A DNA stretch of 64,000 nucleotides. Source: Antrodiella citrinella (taxonomy: Eukaryota > Basidiomycota > Agaricomycetes > Polyporales > Steccherinaceae). The first letter of the stretch is position 1, and each line of letters starts with the position of its first letter. The stretch covers positions 62,001-126,000 of the forward strand of contig SGPM01000024.1 of the NCBI GenBank assembly GCA_004802725.1, read 5' to 3'. The notes beneath the pieces were generated by a model that searched no databases, was not told the DNA's origin, and saw only the letters and a program-made list of their open reading frames with translations. The position numbers were made by a program, and so were the translations under genes. Positions 46,297 to 60,305 of the stretch are shown here, piece by piece.

Positions 46297-48604
46297 ATGA
46301 TCTCGTTCACGCCCGCCCCCTGTCAGGTCACGACCATCCCCTTGCCGACGTCGCTCTCGGCAGGCCAGGACAGCCATCTCGTGCGCTTCAAGGCCAGCTT
46401 CAGCTCGCATGCCGAGTTCGAACAAGCCAAACGCGATGGTGTTCGTATCGAGATGTGGACCAATTTGACCACCGTTGGCGGGCCTCAAGACGGCGAATGG
46501 CATGCACTGACGTTCGACTACGCCCAGGACTCGCACCCTCCGCGGACTAACGTCGAAACGGACGGGAACGTCGTCTCCTTCTGGTCGTCGGACGAACACG
46601 ATGGACGGCAAGGACGCGAGGCTGCGGTCTTCCTCAATGTTCACGTCCCTGGCGACATTTTCTCTTACTTGGAACACCCCAGGTACTCCTTCACCTACCG
46701 CATCAGGTACCAATCCGGCCATATTGAATGGCTCGGTGCGTTCGGGTACGACGGTGTGCTCGCATTTGAGCAGAAGGATCCTCGCGTGACCTTCAAGGAG
46801 GACGGTCAGATTTCCACTACTGGAGGTGGCTACATCGTTGAGAGCGAGCGAACTTATGTTACTGGCATTGGGAAGCTGAGTAGCGGATTAGTGTGGGAGA
46901 AGTGGTCATTTGTGGGCAATGGGTAAGTGACCTTCCTCCTGTCTCCAGGGCCTGGACTCATTCAGTTGTTATCGTAATAGGCCTGCATTCTCTCGTTCAC
47001 ACATCACATCCCCTTCGGGCTGCATCATCCTGACACCTTTTCCTGCTCCAGGCATCCACAACTATACTCCGGAGGCTTTGCAGCCTATGATACTTACTGC
47101 AGGGCAAGAGGGGTCGTCCATCAGTATTTCTGAGTCTGGGGACATCACTTTTCATCCTGGAAACGAGACTCCGTACATCCCAGCTGGCTTTACTGCAGTC
47201 GGCGCGAGGATGCTGGCCATAGGCAAAGACATTAACGTCTTGGACTATGACGTCTCGTCCGATACCGTGGTTGTGACATCTTCGACCGTGCCCGGGGAAT
47301 CCAAGACGTCCCCCATTGCGCTTTCCTTTGTCCCACTTGGATCCAGACCTCAACGTGCATCACACATCGACGTCACTATCGACTCTCGGAAGTTGGCAAA
47401 TGTGTTCCCCGGTCAGGACGTCGTGCTCTACCAGAAGTCCCCTACTCAGAAGTTCAAGGCTGTCTCTACGTCCGATCACACGTACGACACCATCACCATC
47501 CGTGTCAAGGCCTCTGGAGACCACATTCTCGTCGCACCTCTCCATGACCTCTCCACGCTCACGAGACACGCAGACTCAGACGTTGTTCGTGCTGTGGACG
47601 TTTGGCAAGTCGCCGTCATCTCCAAACACATATCTGCGCGCATCGTCAGCGAGGTACATGACGTCTCTTCGGTTTTCCCTACGCCCCCACCTTCCCCTCC
47701 CCTTCGCACCTATGTTCTTGGTGACCCACTTGACGCCGCGCCTTCCATCGACTCGATTTTGGCTTCTATCCCAGAGGAGGAGGATTCTTTCGAGTTTGCA
47801 GACGTATCAATAACGGAGACGATGTCTCCGTCGTCCTCTGCTTCGCAAGACCTCAAAGCACTCTTGCTTTCCCCCTCGCCTTCCGGTAGCGTCTTCGGCG
47901 ATACTGAGCGAGTTGCCTCTCGGATGCGTCGCGAGCGCAGGAACGCGAAGGCGGTCGCTGTATCCACCCCATCTTCCTTCCACACTTTCCTTGAGCTCAA
48001 TCTTGTTGCTCTCATCTACGCCTTGCTCGGGCGCGCGTTCGGTATCTTGGCGTTCGTGCTCGCTGTGTTCGGGATCAAGCTTCAGTTATCCTCGCACAAG
48101 GAGGAACAGGGCAAGATTGACCTCTGCGAGGAAGAGGAAGAGGAGGAAGCGGAGGAAGCCAACACCACTCTCGTAGCCTCTGAAGTCAAGCTTGAAGCCG
48201 CTGCTCACGAAGAAGAAGAGGAGGTGCTTTCCGAAGGGACTACTATTGACTCTGAGGACGACGGCGAACAGACCCCTACCGCCTCACCCAAATTGTCTGT
48301 CCGCACCAATCTCAACGGATCGTCTTCCCCAGAGCCGCTGACCGAACCCTCCCATCATACTCCCACTTTGCGCTCCTCTCACCTGATGGTCGGACTATCT
48401 CCAGAGACCACTGCAGTCTCTATCTGCCTTTGCCCACCGGTAGCCGCAGACCACAAGGCCGTATACGACAACGTCAAAGTCGCAATCGACGGGTCTGTCA
48501 TCTCCGACTTGTCTTGGTTCATGGTGGAGAACGGCACGTACGTGACCGAGGTGCAAAGTGACGGCCCGTTCAGCGACGAGCTCAAAATCTCCATCACCGC
48601 ATAA
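46297..48604 (+). CDS. Uncharacterised membrane-anchored protein with a beta-rich N-terminus and acidic tail
   Basis: I do not recognise a named family. Two exons (46297-46922 and 46981-48604) give 749 residues. The N-terminal 210 residues look like a beta-sandwich or carbohydrate-binding-type domain: VTTIPLPTSLSAGQDSHLVR, FKASFSSHAEFEQAKRDGVR, YSFTYRIRYQSGHIEWLGAF. A central domain of about 240 residues has GCIILTPFPAPGIHNYTPEA and TAGQEGSSISISESGDITFH. A single hydrophobic segment, LVALIYALLGRAFGILAFVL, lies at about residue 570. It is followed by an acidic run (EEEEEEEAEEANTTLVASEV) and Ser/Thr-rich sequence. The final part (VSICLCPPVAADHKAVYDNV; SWFMVENGTYVTEVQ) is again folded-looking. 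There is no signal peptide, so it may be a tail-region-anchored or inner-membrane protein. The start is supported by a strong uninterrupted frame. Confidence 0.75.
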
Positions 48605-49012
48605 ACTTTGACTTCGGGGGACCGCTGCTGGTCGTAGGTCTTTTCTTCTCTGTTTCGTCGAAAATGTTTTGTTTCTTTGTGTTCCGAACCGGTTTGTTGT
48701 ACTGTTATCCCTCCCTATTGGAGTGTACCATCCACGCACCTGTGTTTCTTATTCTTGCGCTTTGTTGTTGTCCCCATCATCCCCGCCTTTGTCTTGTAAC
48801 GCACCATTAACGCATTTGTCACGTCTGTCTCCACTAGAACCCTCATGTCATTATATATATCGAAACAATCCACGATGATCCTGATTCCTGATACGTATAC
48901 ATGCAAATACGACAAAGCACGACAGCAAAACAAAACGACAGCGTATACAAAGCGATAAGTCAGGCCAAAAGCGATGAATAAAACGACACACGATAAACGA
49001 TAAACGATACCA
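48605..49012. other. Convergent 3' intergenic region
   Basis: About 410 bases between the 3' ends of the 46.3 kb gene (plus) and the RING protein gene (minus). It should hold 3' UTRs and poly(A) sites. A T-rich stretch, TTTTGTTTCTTTGTG, lies soon after the plus-strand stop. No gene was seen. Confidence 0.4.
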
Positions 49013-50397
49013 TTAGCTTCCTCTCCCTCTTCTCCACCTCGACCTCCCGCGATTTCCATTGCCACCAGTTCCATTGCTACTCGCGACATTCCCAGTACTA
49101 CCACTGGCACCACGTGAGCTAGCATCTCGAAACACTCTACCACGTCCGCGACCTACTGAGGCAGACAGCATGTCCGGGTGTAAGTAGTCGTCGTCATTTG
49201 ACGAGTCCTCAGAGTCTGAGTCTGAGTTACGGGAGCCTGGGTCCCCTCTTACGAAGTACATGCTGGTGGCTGCGTTTGCTTCTGCAGCTCGCAGCCCTGC
49301 GCTAGCCTTCCATTTCCTAAGCAAACAGAAACGAGAGCACGTCAACGTGGCTAAGACAGCGCATATAAGGTGAGCAACCAACTCTCTACGCTGTGTCCAT
49401 TCCTTGCATTTCGTTCCACCCGGTCCCCACTCCTCTGCTCCACTCGCAGCGAGAGCCTGGACGTGTTTCTCTATCGCGTTGTCCAAAGCGAAATTCGGTA
49501 CCATCGGCGTCACCGTGGAGAGCTTTGAGCGGCATATTGCACATGTTGGTGATTTCGATTTCTGTGACGAGTATGACAGAGCAGTTCTCAAAGTTTAGGT
49601 AGCATATACTGACACTCTTCTTCAACCAGTCGTATCCGCATTCCCCGCAGAAGCTATGACCGCAAGGGATGCCCAAGTGGGCGCATGCACTGTGAAGAGG
49701 TGTTGTTGTTAAATTAAGCTCGCGATGAGCGTGCCGACGATACTCACAATATGTCACAGCAGCTAGTCAAGTTCCAAGTATTAACATCACGACCGTCACA
49801 ACAGTAGGACAGGACAACGCACATTGGACATGATAGGTCGTCTTCAAATTCCTCCAGCACCTTCTTCACACCCTCATTCACATCTCTCTGTCGCCTCTTC
49901 CCCTTACTCTTCGACTTGAATGGCGTCGGGCTTCCTCCAACGGAACTGTCCACCTGGGCTTTCTTCTGCGGTGAAGACGAATCGTCCGAGTCTCTCGACC
50001 GTTTCTTGCGCCGTGTCTTCTTCGGGGACTCATACACGATGGGTGCTGGTGGTTCCGGATGGGGAATTTCTGTTATGTGTTGGTGAGCACTCCAAATAAT
50101 GAGATAACTGATAGGAGACTCACCCGCAGCCTGGGAGCCACTGGCCACAAGACTTCGCTCCAAAGCATCAACTTCTCCCAAGAAGTTGTCATCTACGTCT
50201 GTAAGACCGTAGTCCTCTGACGAGGGGGTACCCGCTGCGTGGATCCCGGAGCTAGTAGAGGGTTGTGAGGAGCTCGGTGGGGGGTCGCATGCGAGGCTGG
50301 AACTCAGAGGATGCGACTGTGTCATGGAGTCAATAGCATCCCAGTCGACACTTTCGAAAACGTCTGGTAAAGCGTCATACTCATCGTCGCTGGCCAT
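49013..50397 (-). CDS. RING-finger protein, probable E3 ubiquitin ligase
   Basis: The start at 50397 gives MASDDEYDALPDVFESVDWD, followed by a Ser/Pro-rich region and a basic segment PKKTRRKKRSRDSDDSS, likely a nuclear localisation signal. Then GVKKVLEEFEDDLSCPIC leads into the C3HC4 RING: CPIC, then PCGHSFCGECGYDWLKK, then TCAICRSKLSTVTPMVPNFA. The RING is split over several exons: its first Cys pair straddles an intron (donor GTGCGT in the Ile codon), and another intron lies before KSPTCAIC. After the RING come NAIEKHVQALAASGAEEW, a short helix, and an acidic DSDSEDSSNDDDYLHPDM patch. The tail is Gly/Arg-rich (GRGRGRVFRDASSRGASG), ending RWRRGRGS at 49013. The zinc ligands are complete. The substrate is unknown; the combination resembles CHFR-like proteins, but no FHA domain is seen. 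Confidence 0.8.
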
Positions 50398-50560
50398 GAC
50401 GGTCCCTCAGTGAATGATCAGGTCGCCGTCGGCGCATCCGCGACTTTGACGCGTCGCGATCACGTGAAACAAACGTGAGAGATTCCGGCATTCCCTGTAA
50501 CGTCTACAAGTAACATGACGCCAGCCAAAGAAAGGTCAAGGTATAAAGCATATATAAAGA

Positions 50561-52155
50561 CTAGTTCAACTCTATCTCCTCCGTCTCGCCCAACTCCTCA
50601 TAAGTATCGTTCTGATTCCCGCTGGGGGATCGCTCCTTCTCGACCGGTGGGGGTGCGGGAACCTCCGCAACCGCATTAGAAGGGGACAACGCGACTTCTT
50701 CCGTGTCTAACGACGAGTCACGGTGGCCAAGAGGTTTAGACACAGTGGGTAAGTCGGGGACAGGTGGTACGGCAGAGTCTATGGGAGGGGGGAACTTGAA
50801 GTTCTTGCTCATAGTCCCTTTCCGTGGCCGAGTCGACATTTCATCGTCATCGTCCTCTGTTTCCTCCTGCGCACTCAGTGAGGTTTCGTCTTCCTCCGGA
50901 GTAGGTTCAATGGGTTGGATTTGGGGGGGTTGGTACTGTGTCTGATTGACGAATGACGATGCAGGAGGGGATGTAGACGTCACGCGCTGTGGCGGGGGCA
51001 TTGACTGACGGTTGTTCTTCTGAGTTACGGGGGATGCTCGAGACCCAGAGGGAGATGGCAGGCTTGCTTGAGACATTGATTGGGGGCGAGTGAAGGGCGC
51101 TGAGTTCATGGGTGTAGCCGGACTTGCACCCAAGTAGTACGGGTGAATGGCAATCATCCTGTTGGATGTATCAGTAACGAGAACGTTTTTGAAGCGGCTA
51201 GGTATACGCACTTCTTCTCGGAATGACATGCAAGGATCCACTGAGGTTGTACCACCGGAATGCTCAGTTGCAGCGCTTTCTGGTATTCCACTCCGGGTGC
51301 ACTGGACACACTCCCCGTCACCTGAGCGCCACTAGGCGTCGCAGCGGGAGTTGTGCATACAAAGTGTGTAGTGTCGATCTGAATCACGTCACTCCATTTC
51401 GCCCCCATCTCATTGAGTGCCAATTTCGCGTTCTCCAGTAGGACGCTGTCCTGTACGTTGCCAAAGCAGACCGAAATACCCGACGTATCTGTCATAGTGT
51501 GTGTTCGTGTGCGGAGTATATTGGAAGTGAACGTTCCAGCGGTAGTGCGCAGGACCAGTTTGAAGCTGTAATCGGTGTCGATAGCAAGACCAGACAACTT
51601 CGTGGACGTATTGGTCAGTGGCGAGGGGATGGGTGCTATACGGACAAAGTTGCGATAGATGTCGAGAGACCGGAGTTTTGCTGTGGCCAAGTTTAATTGC
51701 GGCCATTCCAAGGTAATGGACGTTTGAGTGATATTGCGCAACTATGGATCGTGAGGGGGAAGAAATGACACAGAAGCTGTTCACATACCTGAAGCTGAGG
51801 CGGCTCCGGCAATGTTGTCCCATATTTCTCCAGGATGTCATTCTGCAGCTCCCAAAATTCGTTATCACGCTTCTTCTCCTCGGATATGTTCTGCGAAACA
51901 GATATGTTCACAATAGAGCCGGTGGTTGCACCTGGCGGCAGCAAAAGTGACGGAAACTCGATGAGGTGGGCTCGCTCTCCAAGGAGGATCTGCATTGATA
52001 TAAGCACTACACCATTAGAAAGCTGAGAAACGGCTTACAGCCATTCCGGCATCTGTGAAGTTATATTAGCAATTGCATACCGCTTGTTTGAGTGAATGGC
52101 AATACATACCTAGTTTGCCCACCGTGAACGTAAACGAGTCGGATGATTTGGCCAT
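50561..52155 (-). CDS. CHS5: Chs5 exomer scaffold (FN3-BRCT protein)
   Basis: Core scaffold of the exomer coat, which carries chitin synthase and other cargo from the trans-Golgi to the plasma membrane. The start at 52155 gives MAKSSDSFTFTVGKLDAGMA, then LIEFPSLLLPPGATTGSIVN and ISVSQNISEEKKRDNEFWEL, the N-terminal dimerisation region. The FN3 domain has NITQTSITLEWPQLNLATAK, SLDIYRNFVR, KLSGLAIDTDYSFKLVLRTT, and THTMTDTSGISVCFGNVQ. The BRCT domain has KWSDVIQIDTTHFVCTT and IPVVQPQWILACHSEKK, whose Trp is the usual BRCT signature. The exit exon reads MIAIHPYYLGASPATPMNSA. The remaining 190 residues are disordered Pro/Ser-rich with an acidic TEDDDDEMSTRPRKGTM segment, ending GETEEIELN at 50561. 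Six introns. Identity is secure; a chitin-synthase cargo is not in the window. Confidence 0.9.
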
Positions 52156-52412
52156 CGTTGGTTCAAATTAACACGGGTTGGGGGCCGGAAAGTTTCTGGG
52201 ATGTAAGAGTGACCCCACACGAGAGCTGTGCGTGCTAGCCAAGTGAGGAGGAAGGAGAACTGCGATGAAGCGCCCATACCCAGTTCAATATCATGTTGGC
52301 GCTGAAACGTCGGCAAGCACACAGTACCAGGATGGGATAAGAGAAGGTGGGTGTATAGTTTGTCTACTTCATTATGGAAAAACGGTCTCAGTACAATAGT
52401 CTATCCACACGC

Positions 52413-53790
52413 TCATTGCGTTCGCGCGTCGTCGAAATTGTCAACACCGTCGCCCTCTAACGCGGAAAAGCCGTCGGCGTCACCACCAATGGCGTCGCCA
52501 CTGATGTTCATGTTTCCAGCGCCGCCAGTGTCTGCACCACGCGTATTAGCACAACGTTCTCTGATGATAACAACAAAAGACTTACTGGCACCGGCCGTAT
52601 TCTCGACGGTCCCGGCCTCGTTGATGACATCTCCGCCCCGAGTCGACCCAGTATAACCGCTATACGCATTACCACCGGGACCACGACCCAAGCCGTTTCC
52701 GCCCACGGCTTCACCACTGAAACTCGGACCTGCATCACCAGCAGCATCTGAGGTGAGGTTAGTGTCAGTCCTGGAATATCAACCAGATCAGGCAGAATAC
52801 TCACTTCCGCCAGTGTTCGTGATATCATCATCCGGCCCCGCTTCATTGATGACATTACCACCGTCGACAGAGCCTGAGTTACCTGATACGGCGTTACCAC
52901 CAGCCGTGTAATCGTTGTACGCCCTTTGACGCAGGGAACGACGTTGAAAACCGGAACCGTTGGCGTTGCCTCCAATAGCAGGACCGCTATCAGATACTCC
53001 TCCGTTGGGCGCAGCGTCTGCAGATTGAATTTTAGAAGTGCGATATCAAAGATGTCCAAAACAACGTACTGGAAGCAGTGTTAGTAATATCACCTCCTTC
53101 GTTGAAGACGAAACCTCCATTTGAAGGTCCAGAAGGTCCGGAGTAGGCGTTACCACCGGGACCGTATCCATCACCATTACCACCGACAGCTTCACCGGTG
53201 AACGACTCTGAGGTTGCACCACCTTCACCACCTGTTACGACTTCGGGACCAATGTCTAGACAGGTGTGTCAGATTTATATGCAGTGTGAGAGTAAAGAGT
53301 GGTACTCGCTCGAGTCAGCGGTGTTTGTCACGTCAGTGTCGGCGTCGGCAACATTGGATACTGAACCACTGGAGGTGGATGAAGAGGCACCGGAATACGC
53401 GTTACCTCCTCCTGTGTACCCGTCGTACGAACGCTTTCTGAAACCACCAGCGCTGCCACCGATAGCATCACCAGATCCGGAGAATCCGCCAGTACCGACG
53501 GTATCTAGTGCGATCGGTGAGTCAAGAATGTAAACGGAATGGAGAATGCGAATACGCACTAGCTCCTGGGCCAGTGTTTGCGATGCCTCCCCTACCCTCG
53601 TTGATAATATCTCCTCCACGAGATGGACCCGAGTTACCGGAGGAACCGTTTCCTCCTGGACCGAAGCCATCACCACTACCACCAATACCGTCTCCTGTGG
53701 CGCTCACGCTTCCATCACCAGCAGCATCTACGACGAAGCCGCGGTCAGTTCTGCACGCATTGTAGTAGACTCCAACTCACTGGAAGCGTT
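52413..53790 (-). repeat. Tandem exon repeat array (six module exons)
   Basis: Exons 2-7 of the secreted protein are homologous modules at about 53,727-53,566; 53,502-53,311; 53,256-53,069; 53,021-52,803; 52,748-52,589; and 52,532-52,413, with introns of about 45-65 nt between them. Phase-1 introns at both ends of every internal module allow whole-exon duplication without frame change. The modules alternate between a shorter GxGPGGN type and a longer R-Y-[DN]-x-Y-T type, so the ancestral duplicated unit may have been a pair. The last module is truncated before the NE...TNT part. Confidence 0.75.
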
Positions 53791-54201
53791 GTTGATTTGA
53801 GTAACGTCAGGATCCTCGGAGATGTTGGCGATGTTACCACCGGAGGCAGGGGCACTACCTCCGGAATGAGCGTTACCACCCGCAGTGTAGCCATCGTATG
53901 CACGCTTATCGACGTGTGCTGGTTTTGGTCCACGGTCTTCCTTGTGGTTCGACTTATTGTTGGGGCGGTTCGACTTGGCTTGTTGACGAGGATTTGACGA
54001 CTGTGTCGAGGACGAGACTTCCTTCACGGCACCCACTCCAGGCGGCGAAGGGACACCGTTGGGGGCGGATACTGGCAAGTTTGGGACCTGTCTGGCAATC
54101 TGGCGGTGAGAGAGACCGACGTTGCGAGTCGGCGCGGCGGCGATGAGGCTTGGGCTGACAGTCGCGGCGAGAATCGAAAAGGCGAGGACCGGGCTACGCA
54201 T
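52413..54201 (-). CDS. Secreted Gly/Asn-rich modular protein with Kex2-like sites (KEP candidate)
   Basis: The start at 54201 gives MRSPVLAFSILAATVSPSLI followed by AAAPTRNV, a signal peptide. Seven exons encode seven related modules of about 40-70 residues. A typical core is GGNAYSG...GG-[DN]-[IV]-[IV]-NE...ITNTA. Every intron is phase 1 and splits an Asn codon (A|AY), so each module after the first begins with N. One donor is GC (A|GCGAGT) and the rest are GT. Three modules (exons 1, 3 and 5) carry a basic pair before a Tyr motif: VDKRAYDGYTAGGNA, FRKRSYDGYTGGGNA and LRQRAYNDYTAGGNA. The intervening modules have GFGPGGN or GYGPGGN or GRGPGGN instead. The C-terminus ends FDDARTQ at 52413. 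The design fits tandem exon duplication and a kexin-processed secreted precursor. Function unknown. Confidence 0.75.
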
Positions 54202-54642
54202 GTTGAAAGAGAGCGATGTTGGAAGGGATAAACTGGACCTGTAAAAAGAAGATTAGGGGAGAGTAGGATGATGGGAGAAGGAAAGAGAGATGGGCGGGGG
54301 TGAAGTTCAACCTTGGGGGGTATTATATATGGCCGCATAGAAATTCATGGCCCGACGAGTCTTCTCGCCACAGTGACTGCAAATGAACGAGAAGCAACAG
54401 AATACTTGCCATATATGGCAGCGAAGTACCCCGATTAGGACAGCGCACTCGCACTCGCCACGTGGAGGCGCCCAACCTCCATTCGTGTGCACTGTGTATG
54501 GCTCGTGTGCTTGAGCTCTCTGACTTGGACCCGACCTGGACCCAAGCTGTGGCAGACATGACGACAACATAAGACCGTCAACTTGTTATTGTGAAACATA
54601 TTACAACATGAGAAGCTTCTAACTTACATGAAAATCCGACGT
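54202..54642. other. Promoter region of the secreted repeat protein
   Basis: About 440 bases between the repeat-protein start codon and the 3' end of the SGT1/ecdysoneless gene, both on the minus strand. It carries a strong TATA box (listed separately). No gene was seen. Confidence 0.45.
54321..54330 (-). promoter_or_regulatory. TATA box of the secreted repeat protein gene
   Basis: The minus strand reads ATATATAATA about 120 bases before the ATG at 54201. It is among the clearest TATA boxes in the window. TATA promoters often go with regulated rather than constitutive expression, which would suit a secreted protein. Confidence 0.55.
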
Positions 54643-57673
<3,031 letters not shown>

Positions 57674-57917
57674 AATGTCGATGTGAGAAGGGAAGGTCGG
57701 ATGTTGGTGGAAGCCAGGACAAATGCAAGAAAGAGAAGTACGTGCACACTGGCAAATCTAAGCGAATGAAATGGGCGTCTCTATATTCGATCAACTGTCA
57801 CGGTTGCCTCCTGGACCTGAGGCCTGAGGCTCCTCCGCTTGGTCGTTCACCGCTACACTACTTGCACACTAGAATCCGAGATCCTGAACGTCGCCATCGT
57901 CGTGCAAGCGTTGCACA

Positions 57918-58515
57918 ATGTCGAGCGTAGCGCACAAGGACCGGAATCTGTTGGCTGTCATTGGAGATGAGGTATGCCCTGTTACCCATTCGCCCTCAGT
58001 CCATTCTGACGACGTCACGTATACCTCTAGGACTCCGTGACTGGCCTCTTGCTTGCAGGAATCGGGAACGTTGACAAAGACGGCACGAGACGGAACTTCT
58101 TAGTTGTGGATACCAGTGAGCTGAACAGTGAATGGCCGAAGGAACGGTACATACTGACGGACGCATTTAAAGAGACCGAAGTCTCCAAGATTGAAGAAGT
58201 GTTCCAGGAGTACACTGTAGATCGGAAGGATATTGCTATTCTCCTCATCAACCAGCATGTCAGTGAGCCATGCTTGAGCCGTACTGTTTCGAAGACTTAA
58301 CTTATGCTCTGCGTATCTAGGTTGCGGACAGAATAAGACCGACCGTGGACAAGTACGAACAGGCGTTCCCTGCGCTCCTTGAGATTCCCTCTAAGGATCA
58401 TCCTTACGGTACGAAAGTCCTTGACCCTACCTGGCTTCACTTGTTTACTGACACGCTTGCAGACCCCGCCAAGGATTCCATACTGAAGCGTGTCCAGAAG
58501 ATGTTCGGAGACTAA
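57918..58515 (+). CDS. VMA7: V-type proton ATPase subunit F
   Basis: Central-stalk subunit of the V1 sector, coupling ATP hydrolysis to rotation on vacuolar and endosomal membranes. The start at 57918 gives [20 protein letters not shown], then [20 protein letters not shown] and [20 protein letters not shown]. Next [20 protein letters not shown] followed by [20 protein letters not shown], then [20 protein letters not shown], and it ends VQKMFGD at 58515. Three introns: after IGDE, after LINQH and within SKDHPY. Length of about 120 residues is normal, and the GDEDSVTGFLLAGIG-type signature is complete. It is divergent from the SGT1/ECD gene. Confidence 0.95.
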
Positions 58516-58662
58516 TGACCTTGTGGTTTGGTTCGTATGCAGAGAATTTGTGTGGTGTACCATATAATACAGTCATCCATATGAATAAAATGAGAGTAAA
58601 CATAAAGATGCAAGGTGGAACGTGAAGGATGAAATGACTGAGGTGGGATGAAGATTTGAGAA

Positions 58663-60013
58663 TTATTTATGCCATCGCATGACGCGTTCTGACTCCCGAA
58701 CACCATCTGCCCGTACAACAAAGACACGCTTGGGGCTGCGAGCATGAGAATCTGGAAGGACATTGAGTGCGCAGATCGCGCTAGGACGGCCGACGAGTGC
58801 TCACCTGGGATATCGATGAGGATATACCTGAACTCGAAGTAACCTTGACCATTCTGGTATGACGTATGAGTAAATTGTTCTCGCGAAAGGAACAATGGCA
58901 CTCAAATAGCACTTACCATGACCAGATCAGCGTGCACCTCTCCCTCTGTCTCCGACGGGCCAGTGGTAGGGTCCTCAAAATGCTCGGTGTGAGCTGCGCT
59001 CGGTCCCTTGAGACCTGCGAATACACCCGTAACACTCGTCAACCATCCCGTTTCCTTCTTCTCTTCCTTCGTCTCCGGATCGGGCAACGAGACATTGTGA
59101 ACGGCAGGGACGGAATCTCCACTCAGGAACTTGAACATCTCTTTACACTGACCCATGACTTGCTCCATCCGATCCCTTGCACTATCCACCAGTTCGATTA
59201 AGGACATCTCAGTCACCGCTGCAGCGGTCGTCTTCGTCCACCGGAGTACTGAATCCACGTAGGAAGCATCTTCTGACCCTGAGCCCGGTGGTTGTCCCTT
59301 GACGTAGAAGTTCAACAGCATATGTTCCCGTCCTTGAGAGTCCACAGCGATCTGGGAAGACAGGTGGCGGTTCCGATGACGAGGGCGGACACCCGTCGGC
59401 GGATTATTGTGGAAAATCAAAGGACCTTGCAGGTACTTGGCGACCTAGAAAACATAGTGAGAAAGACGGCGTGTGCAGTAGGAGACTTACAGACCCTCGG
59501 CGACGCTTTGATCATATCGCAAGCCTTCCCGTAAATGACCGTAGGAGAGTTGGACGAGAACATCTCCGATGTCAAGGCATAGATGAGTACAGCGGACAAG
59601 CCGGCACCGAAAAGTATGACAACTAGGTTCGAGGTTCGGGCAGTGGAACGTAGTACTGCGAGAAGCATTAGACATGACATTGCGAAATGAAATAGGCACG
59701 CACCCTTCCCACTAGTGTTCAACTCAGACCACTTCTTGACCTTCACGTCATCTCGCGGCGTAGGAGGGATGAGCCCCAACTGGAACGGCCCAACACTGTC
59801 TCTGCTTGCGGCCCGTTGTTTCTGATCCAAAGCGTTGGAAAGGAGTGATGAAGAAGTGGTAGCCGCGTCGCGTTGTGTTGCGAATGTCCTGCACAGAACA
59901 GATTTTGCGTGCCTCAGCTTTGATGCTTGGACGTGCATCTCGCGCCAGTGGTTGGGCTTCAATGAAATCCTTGGAACACGACAACAATGCAGACGGGCGT
60001 TGATGAGGTTCAT
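58663..60013 (-). CDS. TIM21: Mitochondrial import inner membrane translocase subunit Tim21
   Basis: Inner-membrane component of the TIM23 presequence translocase. The start at 60013 gives MNLINARLHCCRVPRISLKP, a basic presequence, then LRHAKSVLCRTFATQRDAAT. The membrane span is TSNLVVILFGAGLSAVLIYA, followed by LTSEMFSSNSPTVIYGKACD, the start of the conserved intermembrane-space domain, with IKASPRVAKYLQGPLIFHNN. Next RHRNRHLSSQIAVDSQGREH, MLLNFYVKGQPPGSGSEDAS and GYFEFRYILIDIPD, then VFVVRADGVRESERVMRWHK, ending at 58663. The exon between carries a less conserved insert with SEDASYVDSVLRWTKTTAAA. Five introns. Length of about 380 residues is on the long side for Tim21. Confidence 0.9.
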
Positions 60014-60305
60014 TTCTGAGAGAATGAAATTATAGGAGTGTGTGCATGTAGACTTCCGTCAACTGTGAGGGTGTGGGTTCAAGTTGCGTGTTGCGTGTTG
60101 GGCGCTCAAGCAACTCAGACGTAGACACAGAAATGGGGCAATCTTTGCAACGGCGTATTCTCATAATATTCTCGTGGTCCGGAAACGTTATACGAACCGA
60201 GGTTGATATACGTTGATACCGACATAGCATACCGAATTGTGAGGACTTGTTTCAGAGCATGAAATGGAAGTCATCGTGATATATAACGTGCGGTCAAATA
60301 CTCTA

